A stretch of DNA of 64,000 bases from Roseomonas sp. (GTDB lineage Bacteria; Pseudomonadota; Alphaproteobacteria; Acetobacterales; Acetobacteraceae). The notes under the pieces are model-generated. The model did no database searches. It was not told where the DNA came from and was given only the letters and a program-made list of their open reading frames with translations. The stretch covers positions 1 through 64,000 of the forward strand of contig JADCFX010000010.1 in assembly GCA_020249285.1 (NCBI GenBank). The letters run 5' to 3'. Position 1 is the first letter of the stretch, and each line of letters starts with the position of its first letter. Position numbers and translations under genes: made by a program. This document shows, piece after piece, positions 33,769-42,795 of this stretch.

Positions 33769-35535
33769 TCAAACCAAGCCTTCTTCCCGCGCCTTGATCT
33801 GCATAGCCAGGTATTTGGAATACATCCGGCATTGCGCGAAGGACCCACCGGTGAACCACAGCCCCTGCTGCGGCGTTTCCATCCACATATTGCGCAATTC
33901 CTGATCGGCTTCATCAAAACCCCAAATCTTGCCGACGCGATCCGCCACCGCATCACCAAAGAAGCCGCGTACCAGATGATCCTGGCCCTTATAGCCGGTG
34001 GCGAGCACCAGCAATTCCGCCGGCAATTCGCGGCCATCCTTCATCTTCATGCCGTTCGCGTTGAATTCATCGATATCATGATACTGGATCAGCCCCACTT
34101 CGCGGCGCACCAGCAAATCCGAACAGCCGACATTGAAGTAATAGCCACCCCCACGAGAGCGATATTTCAGCGGCCAGCCAGTGCCATTATCGCCGAATTC
34201 CAGACGGAAGCCGATTTTTTCCAGCCCATCCAGCAGTGGTTTGTCCAATTCCCGCGTCTTGTCTGTCAGGATTTTATGCGCCTGTTTCATGACCGAAAGC
34301 GGGAAGGACACATTGATCAAATCGCGGTCTTCCAGCGCAGGCCCCTTGCCGTAATAGACGCCATCATAAAGCTGCGCGCTCGGTTCCACATTCACGATCA
34401 GCGTCGGGCTGCGCTGCACCATGGTCACCTTGGCGCCATTGCCATGCAAATCCTGCGTGATGTCATGCGCGCTGGTGCCGGTGCCGAAAACATACACCGG
34501 CTTATCCTTCCATTCCGCGCCATTCTTGAAACCGGATGAATGCACAACCTTTCCCTTGAAACGATCAAGCGTTGGGATATCCGGCAAGCTCGGCGTGCCG
34601 CTCACGCTGGTGGCCATGATGATATGCCGCGGGCGCATGATGCGTTCGCTGCCATCAGCAAGCTTCAGCCGCGCTACCCAGCACTTCGCCGCCGCGTCAT
34701 ATTCAGCGCCTTCGAAACTCGTTCTGGTCCAGAAATTGATCTCCATCGTCTCGACATAGGATTCGAGCCAATTGGCGATCTTGTCCTTCGGGATATATTT
34801 CGGCCAGGTCTTCGGGAAAGACAGGAACGGGAAGTGATTGCTATGCACCTGGTTGTGCAGCTTGAGGCCATGATAGCGCAGCCGCCAATTATCGCCGATC
34901 CGCGCCATGCGGTCCACGATCAGCGCTTCGATATTGAGCGCGCCGAGCCAGGCCGCAGCGGTGATGCCGGCATGCCCGCCACCTACAACCAGCACCGCCG
35001 GGTCGCGGTTTTCGAAACGCGCGGCCTCTCGCCGTTTATCCAGCCAATTCGGGCCGTTGAATTCGCGTTCAAAGGCGGGTTCCTCACGCGCTTCGCGCAT
35101 GCTGTCCACATCAAAGCCGCGCAGACTATCAAGTGCGGTGGTCAGCACCCAGGCCACTGGCGCATCGCCTGAGGCCTCGGCGCGCTTTAGGCGGAGCAGC
35201 GCAGCGCCGGTGCCGATTTTGGTTTCAAAGCGTAGCATGGCTTCGATGGTGTCTTCGCCAGCGCGCTCCACAAAGCGCGGCGCGGCGCGTTCATCATCAA
35301 TCGCGAAATCTCGCGCGCCGGCTTCCTGCACCGCCGCCAACAACGCGTCCACCAGCGCCCCCTGGCCGCTTACGGTACGGATGCGCCGGCCCAGCGCCAC
35401 GATATCGCGCCAATGGCTATCTGCGCGAAACAATGCGCTGAGCGCGGCTTTGTCGCCCGCCGCCAGCGCCGCATTGAAGCGCTTGAGCCAGGCTTCGATG
35501 ATATGGCCGATACCTTGTTCCGAAATAACCAGCAT
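33769..35535 (-). CDS. flavin-dependent monooxygenase with N-terminal SnoaL/NTF2-like domain
   Basis: 588 aa. Residues 1-150 look like an NTF2/SnoaL fold (WLKRFNAALAAGDKAALSALF, HWRDIVALG). An FAD Rossmann motif lies at about 181-190 (VLVVGGGHAG), then GDNWRLRYHGLKLHNQV, and an NADPH site GTGTSAHD at about 351-358. LLVLATGYKG is the conserved ATG-type segment. This two-domain layout occurs in FAD/NADPH monooxygenases (YUCCA/FMO-like). It may oxygenate a small carbonyl or amine. Substrate unknown. Confidence 0.88.
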   Translation of the reverse strand: MLVISEQGIGHIIEAWLKRFNAALAAGDKAALSALFRADSHWRDIVALGRRIRTVSGQGALVDALLAAVQEAGARDFAIDDERAAPRFVERAGEDTIEAMLRFETKIGTGAALLRLKRAEASGDAPVAWVLTTALDSLRGFDVDSMREAREEPAFEREFNGPNWLDKRREAARFENRDPAVLVVGGGHAGITAAAWLGALNIEALIVDRMARIGDNWRLRYHGLKLHNQVHSNHFPFLSFPKTWPKYIPKDKIANWLESYVETMEINFWTRTSFEGAEYDAAAKCWVARLKLADGSERIMRPRHIIMATSVSGTPSLPDIPTLDRFKGKVVHSSGFKNGAEWKDKPVYVFGTGTSAHDITQDLHGNGAKVTMVQRSPTLIVNVEPSAQLYDGVYYGKGPALEDRDLINVSFPLSVMKQAHKILTDKTRELDKPLLDGLEKIGFRLEFGDNGTGWPLKYRSRGGGYYFNVGCSDLLVRREVGLIQYHDIDEFNANGMKMKDGRELPAELLVLATGYKGQDHLVRGFFGDAVADRVGKIWGFDEADQELRNMWMETPQQGLWFTGGSFAQCRMYSKYLAMQIKAREEGLV

Positions 35536-35687
35536 GTGCTTCCGCCTTCAATCCACCGCGCCCAACCCGGCGCCTTTTCTGGGGTGATCCTAAGCGCCGA
35601 TGCGCGGGGCCGCAAATCCTGCCTTGGGGCGGATTTCATCCCTGGCCAAATGCGCCTATCCTGAAAGGCGAAAATGGAGAAACGCTC

Positions 35688-36440
35688 ATGAATGCTTCGC
35701 TTGCGGGCAAGGTCGCGCTGGTCACGGGCGCGGGCAAGAATATCGGCCGGGCCATTGCGCTGAGGCTCGCCGCCGATGGCGCCGCCATTGTGGTGAATGG
35801 TCGATCGGATGAGGGTGCCATCAAGGCCGTGGCCGACGAAATCACGGCCAGCGGGGGCCGCGCCATGGCCTATCGCGCTGATATCTCCAAGCCCGAGGAA
35901 GTGGCCGGCATGGCGGCCGCCGTCGCTGCGCAATTCGGCGGCGTGGATATTTTGGTGACCAATGCCGGGCTGCGCCGCCAGACCCGCTTTCTGGATTTGT
36001 CTTTCGCGGAATGGCGGGAAATTCTCTCGGTCGCACTTGATGGCGCCTTTATCGTTACACAGGCTTTCGCGCCACAGATGATCGCGCGCGGGGGTGGTTC
36101 GATCATCGGGCTATCGGGCATTTCAACCCATGTCGGCACGCCCAATCGGGCGCATGTCTCGGCTTCCAAATCGGGGCTGGAAGGCTTGATGCGCGCCCTT
36201 GCGGTTGAATTGGCACCCCAAGGCATTCGCGCGAATAGTGTCGCGCCTGGTGCGGTGGATACGGTACGCGGCGCCTCGGCCGGGTCCATGCCGAGCACTT
36301 TGGCCGATGCGGGCATACTGCTGGGCCGCCGCGCGAGTGTCGCCGAAATCGCCGATGTGGTGCGCCTGCTAGCGGGGCCGGAAGGCGGCTATATCACCGG
36401 CCAGACCATCCATGTGAATGGCGGCGCGTTCCTGACCTGA
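35688..36440 (+). CDS. atypical short-chain dehydrogenase/reductase lacking catalytic Tyr and Asn
   Basis: 250 aa. Classical SDR fold with cofactor motif TGAGKNIG (about 13-20), NAG at 92-94, and the C-terminal GGYITGQTIHVNGGAF. Ser143 and Lys161 of the catalytic tetrad are present. The Tyr position (K minus 4) is Val157, and the helix-4 Asn (normally VNL.G) is Ala116 in SVALDGAF. Ordinary reductase activity is therefore doubtful; it could be a binding protein or use another mechanism. It is divergent from the flavin monooxygenase. Confidence 0.88.
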   Translation: MNASLAGKVALVTGAGKNIGRAIALRLAADGAAIVVNGRSDEGAIKAVADEITASGGRAMAYRADISKPEEVAGMAAAVAAQFGGVDILVTNAGLRRQTRFLDLSFAEWREILSVALDGAFIVTQAFAPQMIARGGGSIIGLSGISTHVGTPNRAHVSASKSGLEGLMRALAVELAPQGIRANSVAPGAVDTVRGASAGSMPSTLADAGILLGRRASVAEIADVVRLLAGPEGGYITGQTIHVNGGAFLT

Positions 36441-36449
36441 CAACTGCAT

Positions 36450-36477
36450 GGGATGCCCCGGTTTGAAGGGCCATCCC
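36450..36477. terminator. hairpin between convergent SDR and degP genes
   Basis: GGGATG pairs with CATCCC; after one mismatch three more G-C pairs extend the stem around CGGTTTGAA. It lies between two converging stop codons, where a bidirectional terminator is expected. No T-run is seen, so confidence is limited. Confidence 0.45.
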
Positions 36478-36493
36478 CCGCGTGACCCGAAAA

Positions 36494-38008
36494 CTACCCC
36501 GGCGCATTCCCCCGCGCATTGAGCCGCAGCGGCACAAAGCGCTGCCCGCCAGCATTTTCCACCGCGAAAAGCCCAACATTGCGGTTCTGCCGGCGCAGAA
36601 GCTCAATTTGTTCCTGCACTTCCGCCGGCGTTGCCACGCGCTGCTGCTGCACTTCCACAATCACATCACCAGGGCGAAGCTCTCGCTCCGCTGCCGGGGT
36701 GCCGGGGGTCACTTCCACAATCACGACGCCGCGTTGTTCGGGCTTCAGGTTGAAGCGCTGGCGAAGCTCATTCGTAATGGCGGCCACGCGCAGCCCAAGC
36801 CCGGTCAATTCCACCGGCCCCTGGCCAGGAGGAGGCGCCGCCGGTGCCCCCGACTGGCGCTGTTCCGCTGGCAATTCGCCAAGCGTGACCGTCACGGTTT
36901 CTTCCTTGCCATCACGCCAAATCACGACAGGCACGGAACTGCCCACATTATTGTCGGCAACAATCCTGGGCAGGGCGCGCATTTCCGGCACCGCCACGCC
37001 ATTGAAGCGGATGATCACATCGCCCGAGCGAATGCCCGCTTGGGCCGCTGGCCCATCGGCTTGCGCATTGGCCACAAGGGCGCCGCGCGTGCCTGCGGGC
37101 AGGCGGAGCGCTTCGGCAATGTCATCGGTCACGCCCTGGATATTCACGCCAATCCAGCCGCGCCGCACGCGCCCCGCATCACGCAGCTGCGCCACCACGC
37201 GGCTTGCCATATTGGCCGGGATGGCAAAGCCAAGCCCAGCCGAAACCCCGCTAGGGGAGACAATGGCCGTATTGATGCCAATCACCTGACCGCGCATGTT
37301 GAACAGCGGCCCGCCGGAATTGCCCTGATTGATGGAAGCATCCGTCTGGATGAAATCATCATAAAGCCCCTGGCCGATATCGCGGCCGCGGGCCGAAACA
37401 ATCCCCGCCGTCACCGTGCCGCCAAAGCCGAAGGGATTGCCGATGGCAATCACCCAATCGCCCACTTCCGATTGATCCGAATTGCCAAAGGCAACAGCGG
37501 CCAAGGGCTTGTCATGCTTGATGCGCAGCACCGCAATATCCGTGCGCGGGTCCGTACCCACCAATTCCGCGCGAATGCTGGTTTTATCCTGCAGGATCAC
37601 ATTGATCTCATCAGCGCCATCAATCACATGGTTATTCGTGACCACGATCCCTTCCTGCGCATCAATGATGAAGCCGGACCCAAGCGATTGCGCGCGGCGC
37701 TGGCGCTGCTGCGGGCCTTCACCCTGGCCCTGGCCAGGCGGGCGGTTGCGATTGAAGAAATCGCGGAAGAATTCCTCAAACGGGCTGCCCGGCGGCAACT
37801 GCGGCATTTCCGGCGCATTGGGCCGCCCACTACGCGGCGCGACATTCTTGGTGGTGGAGATATTCACCACCGCCGGCAGCAATTCCCGCGCGAGCGGCGC
37901 GAAGCTTTCCGGCGCGCGTTGCTGCGCCTGGGCCGGGTTGATCAGCGGCAGGGGGGCAAGCGGCGCCAGGGCCATGGCACCAGCAAGGGCAAGATGGGCG
38001 ATACGCAA
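36494..38008 (-). CDS. periplasmic serine protease Do (DegP/DegQ type)
   Basis: 504 aa from TTG 38008: GAGGAG lies seven bases upstream, and this start gives a clean signal peptide (RIAHLALAGAMALAPL ... AQAQ). A longer frame from 38032 would bury the ribosome-binding site. Trypsin-like triad: His127 (TNNHVIDG), Asp157 (TDIAVL), Ser231 (QGNSGGPLF). Two PDZ domains follow (about 290-385 and 410-500). Envelope quality-control protease/chaperone. It lies downstream of hflK-hflC-DUF2065 on the same strand, as often seen in this class. Confidence 0.95.
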   Translation of the reverse strand: MRIAHLALAGAMALAPLAPLPLINPAQAQQRAPESFAPLARELLPAVVNISTTKNVAPRSGRPNAPEMPQLPPGSPFEEFFRDFFNRNRPPGQGQGEGPQQRQRRAQSLGSGFIIDAQEGIVVTNNHVIDGADEINVILQDKTSIRAELVGTDPRTDIAVLRIKHDKPLAAVAFGNSDQSEVGDWVIAIGNPFGFGGTVTAGIVSARGRDIGQGLYDDFIQTDASINQGNSGGPLFNMRGQVIGINTAIVSPSGVSAGLGFAIPANMASRVVAQLRDAGRVRRGWIGVNIQGVTDDIAEALRLPAGTRGALVANAQADGPAAQAGIRSGDVIIRFNGVAVPEMRALPRIVADNNVGSSVPVVIWRDGKEETVTVTLGELPAEQRQSGAPAAPPPGQGPVELTGLGLRVAAITNELRQRFNLKPEQRGVVIVEVTPGTPAAERELRPGDVIVEVQQQRVATPAEVQEQIELLRRQNRNVGLFAVENAGGQRFVPLRLNARGNAPG

Positions 38009-38112
38009 GGAAGTTCTCCTCGGGGAATACATCAACCAGCCTAACAGATTGGCGGCTTTGACGCGAATTTAAGGCATCTCACGGCAACGAAATGCGACAA
38101 AAAGCGACAGCG

Positions 38113-38307
38113 TCATAAAAGCTTGAGCAGCCAGGCGAGGCCAATGCCGCCCACCGCAGCGACCAGCCCGCCAATCCTGAGCCGCGCCTCAGGTGTTCCG
38201 GCAAGGCTTGCCAACATCCGGCGCATGAAGCCGGGGGCGATGGCATAGGCCAAGCCCTCCAGGGCCAGCACAACGGCTATGCCCTGGAGCAGCGCGGCGA
38301 AGCTCAC
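38113..38307 (-). CDS. DUF2065 small membrane protein
   Basis: 64 aa with two hydrophobic segments (AALLQGIAVVLALEGLAYAI and IGGLVAAVGGIGLAWLLKLL) separated by a basic loop (PGFMRRM). It overlaps the hflC stop by 4 bp (ATGA), so it is translated with HflC. DUF2065 proteins follow hflC in many Proteobacteria; the role is unknown but presumably linked to the HflKC-FtsH system. Confidence 0.85.
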   Translation of the reverse strand: MSFAALLQGIAVVLALEGLAYAIAPGFMRRMLASLAGTPEARLRIGGLVAAVGGIGLAWLLKLL

Positions 38308-39191
38308 CTTGGCGCAGGGGCTGGAAGGCTATTCGGGCTTTCGCGGAAGTAGCGGAAGAATTCCGAATCCGGCGTCAGCACCAAGCGTGTGTCGCCTTCG
38401 GCAAAGGCCTCACGATACGCCTGCATGGTGCGCCAGAATTGGAAGAAGGCCGGGTCGCGCTGGAAGGCTTCCGCGAAAATGCGGATGGCTTCCTGTTCGC
38501 CCTGACCGCGCAGGATATCGGCCTGCGCCTGGGCTTCCGCGATCAACACGGTGCGTTCACGCTCAGCACTTGCGCGCACGCGCTGCGCCACTTCCGCACC
38601 TTCAGCGCGGGCTTCGCGCGCCACGCGTTCACGTTCGGATTGCATGCGCGACAGGATGGCTTGCGTGTTTTCGCCCGGCAGATCAGCGCGGCGAATGCGC
38701 ACATCTTCCACGGCGATACCGAATTGGCGCGCTTCTTCATTCACCTGACGGCGGATTTCACCCATGATCCGGGCACGATCCGCGGAGAGAACGGCAAGCA
38801 GAGGTTCATTGCCCAGCACGCGGCGGAGCGATGAGGTGACGATGGAATTGAGCCGGGCGCGAATACCCGCTTCGGTCGCGCCCACCGTCTGGAAGAAGCG
38901 CAGCGGATCGGTGATGCGATAGCGCGTGAAGCTATCCACAATCAGCCGGCGCTGATCGCCCAGGATCACTTCCTCCCCCGGCGCATCGAAATCCAGCAGA
39001 CGCCGATCAAAAGTGATCACCGATTCGATAATGGGCCACTTCAGATAGAGCCCAGGCTGCTGGATAACCCGCATAGGTTCGCCAATGCGAGTGATCAGTA
39101 CCTGCTGCGTCTGATGCACCGTGAACAGCGCCGAAGCCGCGGTTAAAATCGCTGCGGCCAGAATGCCGAGCAGAATAATGGAGCGGTTCAT
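38304..39191 (-). CDS. hflC: HflC, modulator of FtsH protease (SPFH family)
   Basis: 295 aa. N-terminal membrane anchor (about 4-24), then the SPFH/band-7 domain: LYLKWPIIESVITFDRRLL, FFQTVGATEAGIRARLNSIV, and an Ala/Glu-rich coiled coil with REARAEGAEVAQRVRA. It forms the HflKC cage around FtsH at the inner membrane. It overlaps both hflK (ATGA) and the DUF2065 gene, so the three are coupled. Confidence 0.95.
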   Translation of the reverse strand: MNRSIILLGILAAAILTAASALFTVHQTQQVLITRIGEPMRVIQQPGLYLKWPIIESVITFDRRLLDFDAPGEEVILGDQRRLIVDSFTRYRITDPLRFFQTVGATEAGIRARLNSIVTSSLRRVLGNEPLLAVLSADRARIMGEIRRQVNEEARQFGIAVEDVRIRRADLPGENTQAILSRMQSERERVAREARAEGAEVAQRVRASAERERTVLIAEAQAQADILRGQGEQEAIRIFAEAFQRDPAFFQFWRTMQAYREAFAEGDTRLVLTPDSEFFRYFRESPNSLPAPAPR

Positions 39192-40414
39192 CGCGGCACC
39201 CCCGTACGGTTTTGCATCATGGGCGCGGCGGCGGCGCCAGGTGGCAGCGGCGCGGGCCGTTGCTGAGGTGCTGCGGCAGGCGGCTGTCGCGCACCCCCGT
39301 TTTCACCCAATTGCAGGAAGGGCACCACGCCCTGCAAGCGGTCATCCACAATGACCTTGGGGTTGCGGCGGAAGATTTCTTCCATGGTTTCCAAATACAT
39401 CCGGCGCGTGGTCACATCACGCGCCTGTTCATAAGCCGAAAGCACGGATAGGAAGCGGGCGCTTTCACCGCCGGCACGCGCCACCTGGCTTTCGCGGAAG
39501 CCCTGGGCTTCCTGGCTCATGCGTTCAGCCTCACCACGGGCGCGGGGGATGATGTCATTGCGGAAGCTTTCGGCTTCATTGCGCAAACGCTCACGGTCCG
39601 CATTGGCGCGCTGCACATCGCGGAAAGCGTCAACCACCTGCGCGGGCGGGTCCACCTTCTGCAATTGTACCTGCGTCACTTCAATGCCGGCCTTGTATTG
39701 GTCCATGATCGCCTGGGCACCGCGGCGCACTTCCTGTTCAATCTGCGCGCGCGCTTCGGTCAGCGCAGGCTGGATGGGGGTGCGCCCGATCACTTCACGC
39801 ATCACGCTCTCAGCCGCAGTTTTCACGGTGCTTTCCGGGTTGCGCGTATTGAACAGGAATTCACCTGCATCGCGGATGCGCCAGAAGACTGCGACATCAA
39901 TGTCAATGATATTCTCATCGCCCGTCAGCATCAGGCTTTCTTCGAGAACATCGCGCGCGGCCATCACGCGGCCACCCGTGATGCCGCCATCCTGTGCGCC
40001 GACAAAGCCGATATCCACGCGGTTGATGCGTGTCACGCGCGGCGTGGTGTGGCTTTCAACCGGCCAAGGCAGCCGGTAATCCCAGCCCGGCGGCGAGGTG
40101 CGGCTGAACGCGCCGAAGCGCATGATAATCCCTTGCTCGTCGGGTTGGACTCGGAAAAAGCCGGAAGCGGCCCAGCCAAGTACCAACACAATGCCAATCA
40201 GGGCGAAAAGCTTGCCGCCGCCGGCGCCGCCGCTTGGCAATATACGGCGAATCGCTTCCTGCGCCTGCCTGATCGCATCATCAATGTCAGGGCCACGGCC
40301 ACCCTGGCCGCCTCCGCCGCCACCACCACCCGAAGGCGGCTGGCCCCAAGGGCCCTGCGGGCGCTGATTGCCCCAGGGGCTTTGACCGCCACTATTATTG
40401 TTATTCCAGGGCAT
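39188..40414 (-). CDS. hflK: HflK, modulator of FtsH protease (SPFH family)
   Basis: 408 aa. Gly/Pro/Gln-rich cytosolic N-terminus (NNNSGGQSPWGNQRPQGPWG), one membrane helix (about 67-85), then the SPFH domain with DEQGIIMRFGAF and VTRINRVDIGF, and a long coiled coil (REQ..RNEAESFRNDIIPRARGEAE pattern). It partners with HflC. First gene of the hflK-hflC-DUF2065 unit; degP follows. The promoter should lie in the 180 bp gap before the divergent mrp gene. Confidence 0.95.
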   Translation of the reverse strand: MPWNNNNSGGQSPWGNQRPQGPWGQPPSGGGGGGGGQGGRGPDIDDAIRQAQEAIRRILPSGGAGGGKLFALIGIVLVLGWAASGFFRVQPDEQGIIMRFGAFSRTSPPGWDYRLPWPVESHTTPRVTRINRVDIGFVGAQDGGITGGRVMAARDVLEESLMLTGDENIIDIDVAVFWRIRDAGEFLFNTRNPESTVKTAAESVMREVIGRTPIQPALTEARAQIEQEVRRGAQAIMDQYKAGIEVTQVQLQKVDPPAQVVDAFRDVQRANADRERLRNEAESFRNDIIPRARGEAERMSQEAQGFRESQVARAGGESARFLSVLSAYEQARDVTTRRMYLETMEEIFRRNPKVIVDDRLQGVVPFLQLGENGGARQPPAAAPQQRPAPLPPGAAAAPMMQNRTGVPR

Positions 40415-40591
40415 GAAAGGCGTGGCCTCCAGCAGGTGAACGTCAAAAACGAAAGGCCCAAAACTGGGCCGGATGCTTCAAGCGGGAAGCCAACCCCCAT
40501 ATAGAGGCGAGCGACCTTTCCGGAAAGCAGCTAACAGCGCTGTAATGCCGGGTTGGTCGGATATTGACCATGGGTAGGGGCTTTTCAAGCG

Positions 40592-41695
40592 ATGGCGGAT
40601 GATTTGGCGGCAGCGGTGACAAAAGCCCTGGCGGCGGTGAAGGACCCGGCTTCGGGCCGCGATGTGGTGGCGGCTGGCATGGTGCAGGGCCTGGTGGTGC
40701 GCGATGGCATGGTCCATTTCGCGCTTCAGGTGGCGCGGGAAGCCGCCGCCAGCATGGAACCGGTGCGCGCTGCGGCCGAAGCCGCCGCCCGCGCCGTGCC
40801 AGGGGTGATTTCCGCAACCGCCGTGCTGACCGCGCATCGCGCCGAAGCAGCGCCAGCCGCCCGCCCCGCCGCGCCACGCGGCCCGGCAGGCCCCGGGCCC
40901 ATGCTGCTTGCTGATGTCAGGGCGATCATCGCGGTTGCCTCCGGCAAGGGGGGCGTCGGCAAATCCACCACTGCGGTCAATCTGGCGGTCGCCCTGGCCG
41001 CCGATGGGCTCAAGGTTGGGCTTTTGGATGCGGATATTTACGGGCCTTCGCTGCCGCAAATGCTCGGCACACGCGAAAGACCGCGGTCAGAGGGTCAGCG
41101 CATCATCCCGCTCAGCCGCTGGGGGCTGAAGGCCATGTCCATCGGCTTCCTGGTTGACGAAGAAACACCGATGATCTGGCGCGGCCCCATGGTGATGGGG
41201 GCGTTGGAACAGATGATGGGGCAAGTGGCCTGGGGCCCCTTGGATGTGATGATTGTGGATATGCCGCCGGGGACGGGTGATGCGCAGTTGACCATGTCTC
41301 AGCGCGTGCCCTTGGCCGGGGCGGTGATTGTCTCCACGCCGCAGGATGTGGCGCTTTTGGATGCCAGGCGCGGCGTTCGCATGTTCGAGAAGGTCAATGT
41401 CCCGGTGCTGGGCCTGATCGAGAATATGTCCTTCTTCTGCTGCCCCAATTGCAACCATCGGTCCGATATCTTCAGCCATGGCGGCGCGCGGCGGGAAGCG
41501 GAGAGGCTTAACGTGGAGTTTTTGGGCGAATTGCCGCTGAAGCTCGAAATCCGGGAATTGGCGGATGCGGGTACGCCGATTGTGATGGCGCGGCCTGATT
41601 CGGATGAAGCGCAAACCTATCGCCGCATCGCGCGCCGCGTTTGGGAAAAGGCGGCGGCGAAAGCGGATGCAGCGCCGAAGATTGTGATGGAATAG
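40592..41695 (+). CDS. mrp: Mrp/ApbC-family iron-sulfur cluster carrier ATPase
   Basis: 367 aa. N-terminal MIP18-like (DUF59) domain about 1-80, an Ala/Pro-rich linker, then a P-loop ATPase: deviant Walker A ASGKGGVGKST (about 116-126), GLLDADIYGPS, PPGTGDAQL and the C-x2-C metal site in CCPNCNH (about 289). It binds and transfers Fe-S clusters to apoproteins in the cytosol. It is divergent from hflK. No ribosome-binding site stands out. Confidence 0.95.
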   Translation: MADDLAAAVTKALAAVKDPASGRDVVAAGMVQGLVVRDGMVHFALQVAREAAASMEPVRAAAEAAARAVPGVISATAVLTAHRAEAAPAARPAAPRGPAGPGPMLLADVRAIIAVASGKGGVGKSTTAVNLAVALAADGLKVGLLDADIYGPSLPQMLGTRERPRSEGQRIIPLSRWGLKAMSIGFLVDEETPMIWRGPMVMGALEQMMGQVAWGPLDVMIVDMPPGTGDAQLTMSQRVPLAGAVIVSTPQDVALLDARRGVRMFEKVNVPVLGLIENMSFFCCPNCNHRSDIFSHGGARREAERLNVEFLGELPLKLEIRELADAGTPIVMARPDSDEAQTYRRIARRVWEKAAAKADAAPKIVME

Positions 41696-41780
41696 GATTC
41701 GATTTTCCGCCGGTTCGCTTCGTGATCGGTCTTGCGCCGTCCTGCTTGTCTCCCGCCACCTTCCGCGCCAGGGTGCCAGC

Positions 41781-42785
41781 ATGATCCCTGATATCCCCGC
41801 GCCTGGTCAGGCTGCGACGCTTCGGCCTGGTTTGCGCTGGCTGCGCTTTCCCCTGCCCTTCCCGCCCAGCCATGTGAATGTCTGGCTAATGGAAGACGGG
41901 CCGGGTTGGCTTGCCATTGATTGTTCCATCGCATCCGACCCAACGCGCGATTTGTGGCGCGAAGCCCTGGCGGGCGATGCTTTTGGCGGGCGGCCACTGG
42001 CTCGGCTGCTGGTGACGCATTTCCACCCGGATCACGCGGGGCTGATGGGCTGGCTGGCCGAGAACCACGGGCTTGTCCCGCTCATGACCAAGATCGAATG
42101 GCTGCAGGCCCGCGCTCTATTCTTCGACACAGGCGTTGAGATGGTGGAACACCAGGCGCGCTTTGCCGAAACCGCCGGCGCACCGGCCGAGTTTGCGGAT
42201 TTCCTGCGCGCACGCGGACCGCTTTATGTGAAATCCGTCGCAGCGCTGCCGCGTGTTTTCGAAGCCATCGCGGATGGGCAGATTCTAAGCATTGGCGGGA
42301 AGCCCTGGCGCGTGATGACCGGCCAGGGCCATGCGCCGGATATGGCCTGCCTATACAATGCGGAAGACCGCGTGTTGATTGCCGCTGATCAGATTCTGCC
42401 GCGCATTTCACCTTACATCGGCCTGCATGCCGGTGAACCCGCTGCTGATCCGCTTGGCGCCTTTCTGACTTCCTTGCAGAAATTCCGCGCCCTGCCGGAA
42501 GATGTGCTGGTGCTGCCTTCCCATGGGGAACCCTTCTACGGCCTGCATGCGCGGCTGGATTGGTTGGCCGCGCATCACGCGGAACGGCTTTCGCTTTTGA
42601 TGGATGCCATGGCCGATAGCAGCGCGCATGATCTGCTGCCAGTGCTGTTCCGTCGCCCGCTTGATTTGCGTAACCTTGGCTTCGGGCTTGGCGAAACTCT
42701 GGCCCATTTACGCCGCTTGCAGGTGATGGGCGAAGTGATGGCGGAACAGGACAATGCTGGCGTCATGCGCTGGCGCCGCGCGTAA
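41781..42785 (+). CDS. MBL-fold metallo-hydrolase
   Basis: 334 aa. The metallo-beta-lactamase motif THFHPDHAG lies at about 75-83, with the further metal ligands in TGQGHAPDM (about 180) and LIAADQILPRI (about 198), and LPSHGEPF near 245. The C-terminal 80 residues are helical, like the LACTB2/GloB-related thioesterase group. It overlaps nothing and is followed 10 bp later by an M20 peptidase gene, so they may be co-expressed. Substrate unknown. Confidence 0.9.
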   Translation: MIPDIPAPGQAATLRPGLRWLRFPLPFPPSHVNVWLMEDGPGWLAIDCSIASDPTRDLWREALAGDAFGGRPLARLLVTHFHPDHAGLMGWLAENHGLVPLMTKIEWLQARALFFDTGVEMVEHQARFAETAGAPAEFADFLRARGPLYVKSVAALPRVFEAIADGQILSIGGKPWRVMTGQGHAPDMACLYNAEDRVLIAADQILPRISPYIGLHAGEPAADPLGAFLTSLQKFRALPEDVLVLPSHGEPFYGLHARLDWLAAHHAERLSLLMDAMADSSAHDLLPVLFRRPLDLRNLGFGLGETLAHLRRLQVMGEVMAEQDNAGVMRWRRA

Positions 42786-42795
42786 GGAGAATATG

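Noticed and set aside
36482..38044. 520-codon plus-strand open frame opposite degP
   Set aside because: The translation is His/Arg/Ala-rich with no motif; the minus strand encodes an intact Do protease with triad and PDZ domains.
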